Assembly: GCA_015180985.1 (NCBI GenBank)
Contig: CP054185.1
Location: 1,295,001 to 1,359,000, forward strand
Reading direction: 5' to 3'
Length of the DNA stretch: 64,000 nt
Source of the DNA: Flammeovirgaceae bacterium
Lineage (GTDB): Bacteria; Bacteroidota; Bacteroidia; Cytophagales; Cyclobacteriaceae
The translations under genes were made by a program, and so were the position numbers. Below are positions 1 through 9,425 of the stretch, piece by piece; the first letter of the stretch is position 1; each line of letters begins with the position of its first letter. The notes beneath the pieces were generated by a model. The model had not been told where the DNA came from, searched no databases, and worked only from the letters and a program-made list of their open reading frames with translations.

Positions 1-1781
<1,781 letters not shown>

Positions 1782-1940
1782 TGACCACGCCCTATGTTCG
1801 CGGATTAATTTTTTACTGCATGTATCTACCTTTTCTGGTAGTCAAATTATTGGAGTGTTACACTCATTAATCTTAAGGTGATCCTGACGAGCCGTTGACT
1901 GTCAGGCCGAGCTAAGAAAAGTGCTCAATCACCAAAGATC
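1782..1940 (+). other. 23S-5S spacer with hairpin repeat
   Basis: About 160 bases between the two rRNA genes. I see no tRNA. It contains an imperfect hairpin (1883-1906) that is nearly identical to one just after the 5S terminator. It also contains an 11-base copy (1871-1881, TCTTAAGGTGA) of the sequence at the 5' end of the 5S gene (1939-1949). These may be processing signals or traces of duplication. Confidence 0.7.
1883..1906. repeat. Hairpin repeat, copy 1 (upstream of 5S)
   Basis: An inverted repeat: CCTGAC pairs with GTCAGG, with an inner AGCC/GACT arm (one mismatch) around a GTT loop. It differs by one base from the copy at 2105-2128. The two copies bracket the 5S rRNA gene. Confidence 0.7.
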
Positions 1941-2052
1941 TTAAGGTGACTATAGCGGTGGGGAACACCTCTTCCCATTCCGAACAGAGCAGTTAAGCCC
2001 ACATGCGCTGATGGTACTGGGATAATACCCGGGAGAGTAAGTCGTTGCCTGA
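1941..2052 (+). rRNA. rrf: 5S ribosomal RNA
   Basis: It is about 112 bases and lies about 160 bases after the 23S gene. It has the conserved 5S core: CACCTCTTCCCATTCCGAAC (loop B-C region), AGCAGTTAAGCCC, and GATGGTACTGGG. The two ends (AGGTGAC and GTCGTTGCCT) can pair as helix I. The 5' boundary could be a few bases earlier, because the preceding TC belongs to a short direct repeat. A rho-independent terminator follows directly and closes the rRNA operon. Confidence 0.95.
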
Positions 2053-2059
2053 TTTTTTT

Positions 2060-2095
2060 AACCCTACCTGAGTAAATCGGGTAGGGTTTTTTTTT
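2060..2095 (+). terminator. Rho-independent terminator of the rRNA operon
   Basis: A perfect 9-bp stem (AACCCTACC at 2060-2068 with GGTAGGGTT at 2080-2088) has an 11-base loop and runs into a tract of about nine T. It lies a few bases after the 5S gene. Confidence 0.93.
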
Positions 2096-2103
2096 AGGGA
2101 GAG

Positions 2104-2129
2104 CCCTGACGAGCCGTTGGCTGTCAGGG
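2104..2129. repeat. Hairpin repeat, copy 2 (downstream of 5S terminator)
   Basis: A near-perfect hairpin: CCCTGAC pairs with GTCAGGG, then a single bulged G, then AGCC with GGCT around a GTT loop. It is the same unit as at 1883-1906 but with full pairing. It lies between the rRNA terminator and the convergent M16-like gene. Confidence 0.72.
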
Positions 2130-2197
2130 TGCTGACCTTGCGTCAGCATAAGTTGTTGCCTTTTTTATTTTTATTGTGGTGCCTTTTTTTAATTATG

Positions 2198-3457
2198 CTA
2201 ACCTGCTGTTATAATTAGTAAATTGCTTTCGTGAAGATGTTCCTCGGCTATTTTGGCCAACTTCTCAGCGGAAATTTTTTGTATTTGAATGACCAGATTT
2301 TGGTAATAATCACTTTCAAGTTGATGTAAATAAATATTTTTCAGTTTCTCAGTATGGGCAAAAGGCGTGTTAATTTCAGTAAACAGGCTGCCCAGAAAGT
2401 GATTTTTTACTACCTGCAACTCAGTACCCTCAAGCGGATACGTTCTGAAATCTTGAAGAGTTGATTTAATCTCTTCTGTTGCAAAATTTTTATGTTCTTT
2501 GCTAACATCAGCACTAATTATAAAATATGCATGGCGTATAAGCGGATGTATTGCTGAGTGAATGCCGTAGGTCAGGCCTTTATCCTCACGAAGTCGTTGC
2601 ATTAAGCGTGAACCGAAATATCCCCCAATGGCATGATTTGCTAGAACCAGAGCCGGATAATCTGGGTGGTTTCGGGAAATGACCAGCTTCCCTAAACGAA
2701 GTGATGCCTGAATACTATCAGTTTTTTTTATATGAACGGACCCTTTACCAGGTACCGAAATCTGTGCAGAAAATAACCGAACCTCCTGCACGGGAATCTG
2801 CGCTAACCTTTCAATTATACTGGCTTGGAGCGCTTCAGATAATCTGCCGGTGATAAACGCTGTGAAATGTTTGTAGTGCTTGGCGTGGAAAGATCCGAGT
2901 TTTTCACTTAAGATTTGATTTACATGGCTTTCATCCACTTCATTTCCATATGGGTGGTTTTGGCCGAAAAGATTTTTCCTAAAGGCAGTAGAGGCCAGAT
3001 AACTGGTCTTTTCGCGGTTAATTTTAAGGGTTTGCAGGAAGATGCTTTTGAATTGGTCCAACTCATCCGAAGGGAAACAGGGCCTGACACAAATTTCAAC
3101 GAGTGTTTCCAGGGCTTCGCTGAAATGTTTGGTTAATCCAAATAACGATACGGAGACGAAGTCAAATCCTGGAGTAATTTCTAAGTGCATTCCGAGCGAC
3201 TCTAATGTATCGGCAATCTGTTTGCTAGTTTTTGTTTTCGTTCCTTTTGCCAAGAGGTGAGCAGTGAAATATGAAATTCCCGGAATGTCCTCATACCACC
3301 GGCCGGCATGGAAAATAAGTTCAAGTTTTACAACTTGCTGCTCGCCACCGTTGATAAAAAAAAGTTTTGCCCCTGTTTGGAGGTTTACTTGATGCGGCTT
3401 TAACAGATTGAGCGAATGACTTAGTGAAAAAGGAGGAGGTAGGGTACGATCCAACAT
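2198..3457 (-). CDS. M16 peptidase-like protein without catalytic motif
   Basis: A 419-residue protein with the two-lobed M16B layout (N-lobe about 20-190, C-lobe about 200-400). It starts at ATG 3457, 5 bases after porV stops, and is the last gene of the porU-porV run. The zinc motif HxxEH of active M16 enzymes is replaced: where family members read AHFLEH, this protein reads SYFTAH. The first His and the Glu are therefore gone. No cytoplasmic partner carrying HxxEH lies next to it. In the family, such subunits are usually the non-catalytic half of a heterodimer that helps bind substrate. I infer a non-peptidase or partner-dependent role; the link to secretion rests only on gene order. There is no clear signal peptide. 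Confidence 0.87.
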   Translation of the reverse strand: MLDRTLPPPFSLSHSLNLLKPHQVNLQTGAKLFFINGGEQQVVKLELIFHAGRWYEDIPGISYFTAHLLAKGTKTKTSKQIADTLESLGMHLEITPGFDFVSVSLFGLTKHFSEALETLVEICVRPCFPSDELDQFKSIFLQTLKINREKTSYLASTAFRKNLFGQNHPYGNEVDESHVNQILSEKLGSFHAKHYKHFTAFITGRLSEALQASIIERLAQIPVQEVRLFSAQISVPGKGSVHIKKTDSIQASLRLGKLVISRNHPDYPALVLANHAIGGYFGSRLMQRLREDKGLTYGIHSAIHPLIRHAYFIISADVSKEHKNFATEEIKSTLQDFRTYPLEGTELQVVKNHFLGSLFTEINTPFAHTEKLKNIYLHQLESDYYQNLVIQIQKISAEKLAKIAEEHLHESNLLIITAG

Positions 3458-3462
3458 GTGGA

Positions 3463-4605
3463 TTAATCGGTAACGGACTCTTCCCTTTCTTTCTTAACCT
3501 GGAACAACAGCGAAAAGCGAATTGTTTCGGCCAGTGGATTCTCGCGGCCATTGGTTGGAACAAGGTAGGCCACATCAATGCCGAAGGACTTTTGATTTCT
3601 GAAGCCGACTCCGAGAGTGAGGTACTTGCGGTTTCCTTTTTCTTTTGATTCAAGAAAATATCCGATGCGGCCCGCAAACGTATTATTATACCAATACTCG
3701 ACACCCATATTCAGTATGATCTCCTTGATTTCCTCTGAGAAACCATCGGGTGCATCTGAAAAGGAGTTGAACATTCCGCTAAGTACAGACTGCCCTTTGT
3801 CAACAGTGGGTACAAGCAGTTTATTTAAATCCATTGCAAAGCTTATTGAGTTGAACGGATCAAGTTCGGTAGTGTAAACACCACCTATTTTCAGGTTAGT
3901 AGGTATAAAATTTTCGTTGGCATCATCGGTATAGGAAACCTTTGGGCCAATGTTTGAAATCAGTGCGCCAAGCGACAACGTAGAATTCTTAGCCCCCTTC
4001 ATCAATTTGTTATAATAAATACCGATGTCAGCCGCAGCTGAATTGATTGGACGCGTATCTGTACCTGATGGAAACGCACCAGTTAAGTTGGAATAAATGT
4101 ATCTTCCGGTTAAACCCACACTTAATTCTTCAGTGAGCATCCTGGAATAAGTGAAGTCCAGGGACATTTCTCTGGGATTGAAGTCGCCAAGGGGTTCGTT
4201 GCCGTTACCCCTAAAGCTGATATCGCCCATATCGAAATATTTCATCGAAAGAGCAACGGCCTGTTCGCGTGTAATTTTGTAAAAACCTGAAAGGTAGGAA
4301 ATCCACATATCGTTGATGATCTTGCCCAGCCAAGGCGTGTACGAGATCGAGCCTCCGTAGGCCTTGTCAATAAATACCAGTTTGGCTGGATTCCAGTAAG
4401 CTGAATTGGCATCCGGTGCTGTTGCAACTCCGACATCGCCTAATGCTGCACTGCGTGCATCCGGACTGATGGTTAGAAACGGAACAGCGGTGGTGATAAC
4501 ACGAAAGGTGGTATCGGCCCCGGTGACTACTCCGGTCTGTTGTGCATATCCGACAGAAAGCAGTAAAGATGCAGTAAGAAGTGTAAACGTGGAATGAACC
4601 TTCAT
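3463..4605 (-). CDS. porV: Type IX secretion outer-membrane protein PorV
   Basis: A 380-residue outer-membrane beta-barrel. A signal peptide (MKVHSTFTLLTASLLLSVGYAQ) is followed by the PorV-typical stretch around residues 45-75 (LTISPDARSAALGDVGVA, then NSAYWNPAKL). Alternating aromatic strands continue to the C-terminus. In the type IX system PorV carries cargo from the translocon to the PorU sortase and forms the attachment complex with PorU, PorQ and PorZ. The gene lies 28 bases after porU and 5 bases before the M16-like gene on the same strand, so the three are very probably co-transcribed. PorU-PorV adjacency is common in Bacteroidota. The family belongs to the FadL-like barrels, but the match to PorV is specific. 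Confidence 0.95.
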   Translation of the reverse strand: MKVHSTFTLLTASLLLSVGYAQQTGVVTGADTTFRVITTAVPFLTISPDARSAALGDVGVATAPDANSAYWNPAKLVFIDKAYGGSISYTPWLGKIINDMWISYLSGFYKITREQAVALSMKYFDMGDISFRGNGNEPLGDFNPREMSLDFTYSRMLTEELSVGLTGRYIYSNLTGAFPSGTDTRPINSAAADIGIYYNKLMKGAKNSTLSLGALISNIGPKVSYTDDANENFIPTNLKIGGVYTTELDPFNSISFAMDLNKLLVPTVDKGQSVLSGMFNSFSDAPDGFSEEIKEIILNMGVEYWYNNTFAGRIGYFLESKEKGNRKYLTLGVGFRNQKSFGIDVAYLVPTNGRENPLAETIRFSLLFQVKKEREESVTD

Positions 4606-4633
4606 TTGTCAGGCTTCAAGGTTTCAAAGATAG

Positions 4634-7600
4634 TTAATTCGCAATAATAAGTTTTGTAACCCGCTCATTTTTAGAACCATTGGTTATTGAACGCAGGCTT
4701 ATCCGGGCATAGTATAAACCTGCTTTAAGATATTTTAATGGCTCTTCTGTACGGAAAAATTCAGCCAGGGTAACCTGGTAAGTGCTTTCGGGTACAAAAA
4801 AATTGATTCGGTGAACTTCCCGGCCGGTATAATCATAAAGGCCAAGTACTCCTTCCAGATCATCCCCGCTTCGATTGTGTGTAAGGTATAGTTTTGTTGA
4901 TTCAGTAAATGGATTAGGGTAATTGCCAAAGGACTCAATGACAAGTCCCTCACCGCCTACCGAAAAATTAATTGAAGCCTGGGCAGGATTATTATAGGCA
5001 TCCCAGGCTTTTAGGGTAAGATTATGCGTACCCGGCAGTAAAGGTGGGAGCGTAAATTCGATTGTGCCTTTTCTGAAATTATTGATATCAGCTATATAGT
5101 AGTTGTTAAGAATAAAAGTTTGATTGTCATCAATCGTAGCAACCAGGCTGTTGCCGATTCCGTAGGCGGAGATGTTAATTCCGCTATCATCGGAGAGACG
5201 GGCGATTAACCGGGCGGGGGTGGGTACAATTCCTCCTTCAATAAAAGTAGTGTCTCCAATAAATAATCGGATTTCGGGAGGCGTATTATCGGTAGGAGGA
5301 GTGGGTTCGCTCAGTCCTATTTTAAACGCTTTTGAAAAACCGGACGCATCGGTTAATTGTTCTTCATGGTAGGCGTACAAACTCAGTTTTCCGGTGCCAA
5401 CAGAATAGACAATGTTTTTCGGCATAAGAAGCTCCATGCTGAATGTTCCGTTTTCAATCTGTGCCTGCCCCCGGTAAAGTGCATTGAACCATTGGGTGTA
5501 ACTGAATACCGGGTTTTCATCCCCTAATGTTTGAAAGGAGGTTTCCTTGTCAAGCAATGTAGCATGCAAGATGCCATTAAACGAAGTGTTTACCGTATGG
5601 GTATGGTCGGTTATTTTTCCTGTAATGGTAACAAGCGATAATGCGCTTAGGGTATCGCTTCCGGCCTGGGTTTTTATTTCATCTGCTTCAATTCCGAATT
5701 CGGGCATGGCCAGGTGTAATGAGGGATCACCAATCAGTGAAAAATTGCGGTTTGAAACTCCGCTATGGCTGCTGTTTTTTGTTCTTCGGAAAATATCACC
5801 CAATTCGGTGTAAGCATTATCGTTTTTTTGAAACAGGGCCTCATAAAAAGCCTGGTTCAATGCAAAATTGGTGCTTGAACTTACCGGCCGGGCTGTGGTT
5901 ACCAGGGCAATGGCTCCACCATTTTTTTGCAGTATGCACAATTCGCCACCTGAAAGAAATATTGGGTCATCCTGCCGGCCAAATTCGCAAGTTGCCGTAA
6001 GGAGTAAGGGCAGGCGTTTGTTTTGTAGGCTAACAATCACCAGATCGTCAAAAATTCTTTCCTGAGCCCACTGGCGTTCTCCGCCATGCCCGGTATAATT
6101 AATGATGAGTGCACCATCGTAAAAAGCCTTTTCAATGGCGGTTCTTGTTTCGGGTGAGGTTTGCCCCGAAGCACCTGCTGGTTGAGGAAAAGCATCGAGG
6201 TAGATTTTGTGCGGGTTAAAAAAGGCCTGATTGGCTTCGATTTCTTCAGCTAACTGGTCGGCCTGACTTTGGTGAATATTAAAATCGCCATCATCGGCAA
6301 TGAACACAATATTTTTTCTCCAGGGGCCGGCCAGTTTGGTGTCGGTGTCGTATGCGATTATTTTATCAACTACTGTTTTGGCTTCGCTGAGTGTTTTTAC
6401 CGGTAGCCTGCCTACCCCGATATCCATACTGTGGTTTACAGGCGGGTCTTCGGCCCATTCGCCTTCGTGGTTTTCAAGAAAAGCGAAGTAATCATCGGAG
6501 GAATAAGTTTGTAACGGATGCAGTGAATTTCGCGATTCGTAGGTGACTACAAAATTCCGGTTGTTTCCCAAAATGTTTTTATAATCGTATGAGCCTTTTC
6601 CAAACAACAGCAATGCCCGCAAGGCACCGGGTGCTTTATCGTATAGGTGCTTTACAAAATCGCGGATAGCGGTAACATCCTGGCGACCGCTGGAAAATTC
6701 GTTATAGATTTCAGTTGTTGTGGCTACCTGGGCAGTCCAGCCGGTTACAGCCATCCGGTGGTTGGCCAGTCGTTGAGCTTCATTTTTAAAATCAGGATGA
6801 GTTACTATTATCAGGTTAGGGGTGGACTGGCCTCGCAGGTTTTGATTGGTAACCTTTCCAATCAGCTCAGGGGCGGGCGCATTTGGCTGGAAGACAATAT
6901 AGTTTTGAAGGTTTACTGAAGGCGCTGCGAAAGAAATTGTTCCTGACTGGAAGACGGCAACCTGGAGAACCGGACTTAGCGGGTCGGTGATATTCCAAAT
7001 ACGCGATGAGGCAGTTGCCTGGCCAATCGAGTACCTGGAAACGGGTTGCTGTAAACTGGCCAGTGAACGAAATAGCGTTTGCTGACCCTGTAGCTTAAGT
7101 TGTTGTGTAGCCTGCAGCAGGCAAAAATTTAAATAGCCAATGGAACGGGTTGAAGTGCTTTTATTGTATTGATATCGCAGTTCCTGTTTTGTTGTGGATG
7201 GAGCAGATACAGCAGTTGAATTGATAATGAGTGTATCGCGCTTTTGCCGTCCTTTAATACCATACTGAATGTTTGGGATAGCGGCTATCGTTTGCTGACC
7301 GATTTGTGTTCCATTTAAGAATAAACTAAACGAAGTATTATCAAATGATTGGGCCATCACATCCGATACAATTTTTATAGGCGTGTCGGGTATGATATCG
7401 GGTAGGCTGAAGGAATGTATCAACTCAGTACTTAAGTCAAAGCGCTCACCGAACCATGCACGTCCCGACTTCAGTTCATTGTGCTGGTCAAGTTCATGGT
7501 AAACAAAATTTTCAAAGGTACTTACGACAGGAAACCCTGATCCGGCATCGGAGGCAGTTTGAATACGTTTTCCATTGGTTGTACCTACTGTAATAAAATA

Positions 7601-8035
7601 GAAGTTCTGACTGGCGTATAGATTCTTTTCATAAAAAAATATTTCCTCTTGCTGGCTGAATGAGACTTTATCGGGGCCTTCGGCATAAAACAAGATAAAA
7701 TCCTGCGAATTAAAATTTCCATCCTCTTCGCCCTGAATGTAGATGGCCAGTTCTGTTAAGTCGGTTGGTCGTGGAGTACTGTTTGCCTGGGGCAACATGC
7801 CACCGCCATTTCCGTAGATGCGGATTTTACGGGGATCAGTTTTCGGATCGAACCCCATTTTTTTAAACAGGTTCAGGTCAATGCGGTAAACCCCGTTTTG
7901 TTTCACAGCTACTTTGTACCAGTTGCCGGTATGAAGTACAGATGATTGACCTGAAGCGGATACACAAACAGCCACCAAGGCCACTACAGTAGCCATTAAT
8001 CTGTGAAAGGAAATAAAAAGTGGAGCCCCCGGCAC
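4634..8035 (-). CDS. porU: Type IX secretion system sortase PorU (C25 peptidase)
   Basis: A 1133-residue surface cysteine protease that removes the C-terminal sorting domain of type IX cargo and links the cargo to lipopolysaccharide. The gingipain-type catalytic pair is visible: His650 in NYTGHGGERQW and Cys683 in TATCEFGRQD. The C-terminus has its own sorting-type domain (from about 1035, YPNPFTESTKLYL, ending in a Lys-rich strand). The start is ambiguous: GTG at 8035, 6 bases after pssA, gives a signal peptide with a basic n-region. ATG at 7996 would give a signal sequence without one, so I prefer 8035. It is normal in length for PorU and is followed closely by porV. Confidence 0.95.
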   Translation of the reverse strand: MPGAPLFISFHRLMATVVALVAVCVSASGQSSVLHTGNWYKVAVKQNGVYRIDLNLFKKMGFDPKTDPRKIRIYGNGGGMLPQANSTPRPTDLTELAIYIQGEEDGNFNSQDFILFYAEGPDKVSFSQQEEIFFYEKNLYASQNFYFITVGTTNGKRIQTASDAGSGFPVVSTFENFVYHELDQHNELKSGRAWFGERFDLSTELIHSFSLPDIIPDTPIKIVSDVMAQSFDNTSFSLFLNGTQIGQQTIAAIPNIQYGIKGRQKRDTLIINSTAVSAPSTTKQELRYQYNKSTSTRSIGYLNFCLLQATQQLKLQGQQTLFRSLASLQQPVSRYSIGQATASSRIWNITDPLSPVLQVAVFQSGTISFAAPSVNLQNYIVFQPNAPAPELIGKVTNQNLRGQSTPNLIIVTHPDFKNEAQRLANHRMAVTGWTAQVATTTEIYNEFSSGRQDVTAIRDFVKHLYDKAPGALRALLLFGKGSYDYKNILGNNRNFVVTYESRNSLHPLQTYSSDDYFAFLENHEGEWAEDPPVNHSMDIGVGRLPVKTLSEAKTVVDKIIAYDTDTKLAGPWRKNIVFIADDGDFNIHQSQADQLAEEIEANQAFFNPHKIYLDAFPQPAGASGQTSPETRTAIEKAFYDGALIINYTGHGGERQWAQERIFDDLVIVSLQNKRLPLLLTATCEFGRQDDPIFLSGGELCILQKNGGAIALVTTARPVSSSTNFALNQAFYEALFQKNDNAYTELGDIFRRTKNSSHSGVSNRNFSLIGDPSLHLAMPEFGIEADEIKTQAGSDTLSALSLVTITGKITDHTHTVNTSFNGILHATLLDKETSFQTLGDENPVFSYTQWFNALYRGQAQIENGTFSMELLMPKNIVYSVGTGKLSLYAYHEEQLTDASGFSKAFKIGLSEPTPPTDNTPPEIRLFIGDTTFIEGGIVPTPARLIARLSDDSGINISAYGIGNSLVATIDDNQTFILNNYYIADINNFRKGTIEFTLPPLLPGTHNLTLKAWDAYNNPAQASINFSVGGEGLVIESFGNYPNPFTESTKLYLTHNRSGDDLEGVLGLYDYTGREVHRINFFVPESTYQVTLAEFFRTEEPLKYLKAGLYYARISLRSITNGSKNERVTKLIIAN

Positions 8036-8041
8036 AGCGAT

Positions 8042-8719
8042 TCAGTTCTGCTTAAGTATGAGTTTAGCTAGTAACGAAAAGGCGATATACAGTAGTATAA
8101 CAAGCGGTACGGCTACCAGCTTAAACAGGCTTAAAAGTAATACCGCTGCTAGTAAAAAGGTAAACCTGATTTCATTGCCCTTCCATGAAAACGACTTGAA
8201 TTTAATGGCAAATAGCCCGATGGGGGAAATCAACAACCACGATGAAAGTATGGTAATAACCATCAGTTGAATCGGTTGTTGAAGCAAGGCAAGGGTAGGT
8301 TCGGGTAACAGGGGTAGGGAGGTTAGCAGGATAGCATTGGCAGGAGTGGGTAAGCCCCTGAAGGAATCCGTCTGGGTTTCATCAATATTAAATATAGCCA
8401 GCCGAAGTGCAGAAAAAGCCACAATTGAAAGCGAAGAAAGGGCGATCCACCCGGGTACATCAGCGGGCCACAGCTTATAAATAACCAATGAGGGGAGCAC
8501 GCCAAAACTTACCACATCAGCTAATGAATCAAGCTCCTTGCCGATGGCAGAATGCGTTTTAAGCAGCCTTGCTGTAAATCCATCCAGAAAATCAAAAACA
8601 CAGGCAACCCAAACAAAATAGGCGGCCGGCATGGGTTTATTCTCAAGCAGGTACACAATACCGATGCATCCGCAAAGCAGATTGCCGATGGTAAGGATGT
8701 TTGGAATGAATCGCTTCAT
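8042..8719 (-). CDS. pssA: CDP-diacylglycerol-serine O-phosphatidyltransferase
   Basis: A 225-residue integral membrane enzyme with about six to seven hydrophobic helices. It condenses CDP-diacylglycerol with serine to phosphatidylserine, the precursor of phosphatidylethanolamine. The CDP-alcohol phosphotransferase signature DGx2ARx8Gx3Dx3D is complete at about residues 45-70 (DFLDGFTAR, then GKELDSLAD). Its length and opening (MKRFIPNILTIGNLLCG) fit the class II PssA of Bacteroidota. It sits 2 bases after the MBL hydrolase gene and 6 bases before porU, so membrane lipid synthesis and type IX secretion share a transcript here. No Psd decarboxylase lies nearby. Confidence 0.94.
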   Translation of the reverse strand: MKRFIPNILTIGNLLCGCIGIVYLLENKPMPAAYFVWVACVFDFLDGFTARLLKTHSAIGKELDSLADVVSFGVLPSLVIYKLWPADVPGWIALSSLSIVAFSALRLAIFNIDETQTDSFRGLPTPANAILLTSLPLLPEPTLALLQQPIQLMVITILSSWLLISPIGLFAIKFKSFSWKGNEIRFTFLLAAVLLLSLFKLVAVPLVILLYIAFSLLAKLILKQN

Positions 8720-8721
8720 GG

Positions 8722-9369
8722 TTATCGGGCTAAAGCGCAGAACGGATTCGTTCGTTTTTCATTTCCGATAGTTGTTGTGGGGCCATGCCCGCAATATACG
8801 GTTACCTCATCGGGTAATGAAAAAAGTTTAGTTTGAATGCTTTCAATCAATATATCGTAATCACCACCGGGCAAGTCGGTTCGGCCGATGCTGTTTTCGA
8901 ACAGTACATCACCGCTGATGAGTATTTTGTTTTGCTGATTATACAAAGCAATGTGCCCTGGGCTGTGCCCCGGAACGAACAACACGTTAAACTGATAATC
9001 GCCTGCCACAACAACATCGTTTTCGGAAAGAAAACCATCGTGCTGTACGTCATGGTAAGATGGGAATCCGTAGTTGGGTGCGTAGGTTTTCACGGCTCTG
9101 AGCAACGGCTCTTCAAGGGGGTGGATAAAAAGCGGAACCCGGTATTTCGATTTGACAAAATAGTTGCCCAACACATGGTCGATATGGCAATGGGTGTTGA
9201 TCAGTTGCTTTACCACCAGGCGATTTCCGGAAATATAATCAGCCAGGTAATTTTCTTCTTCCCTGCTGCAACACCCCGGGTCGATAATGATAGTTTCTTT
9301 TGTATCATCATATACCAGGTAGGTATTTTCGGCAAACGGATTGAATGTAAAGCTTTCGATATGAAGCAT
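8722..9369 (-). CDS. MBL-fold hydrolase, glyoxalase II-like (YcbL type)
   Basis: A 215-residue cytosolic metallo-beta-lactamase-fold hydrolase. The metal motif THCHIDH (about residues 59-65), the second-site His in GHSPGHIAL, the bridging Asp in SGDVLF and the late His in CGHGPTTT are all present. The compact length without the C-terminal glyoxalase II domain fits the YcbL group. Its substrate cannot be read from sequence; thioesters such as hydroxyacyl-glutathione or other thiol conjugates are typical. It is first in the run MBL-pssA-porU-porV-M16. A putative promoter box (9374-9381) lies only 4 bases upstream of the ATG, which suggests a leaderless or nearly leaderless transcript. Confidence 0.9.
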   Translation of the reverse strand: MLHIESFTFNPFAENTYLVYDDTKETIIIDPGCCSREEENYLADYISGNRLVVKQLINTHCHIDHVLGNYFVKSKYRVPLFIHPLEEPLLRAVKTYAPNYGFPSYHDVQHDGFLSENDVVVAGDYQFNVLFVPGHSPGHIALYNQQNKILISGDVLFENSIGRTDLPGGDYDILIESIQTKLFSLPDEVTVYCGHGPTTTIGNEKRTNPFCALAR

Positions 9370-9373
9370 AACT

Positions 9374-9381
9374 CAAAAATA
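9374..9381 (-). promoter_or_regulatory. Putative -7 box for the MBL-pssA-porU-porV-M16 run
   Basis: TATTTTTG on the minus strand matches the Bacteroidota -7 consensus TAnnTTTG. It ends 4 bases before the MBL hydrolase ATG, so transcription would start at or near the start codon. I see no convincing -33 TTG at the right distance. Confidence 0.5.
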
Positions 9382-9425
9382 ATCCGGATTTTTGGCATTT
9401 CGGATTTCTTCGTTGCAAATAGTCG

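Noticed and set aside
1782-1940. Possible tRNA in the 23S-5S spacer
   Set aside because: No cloverleaf, T-loop GTTCRA or CCA-adjacent acceptor stem could be drawn.
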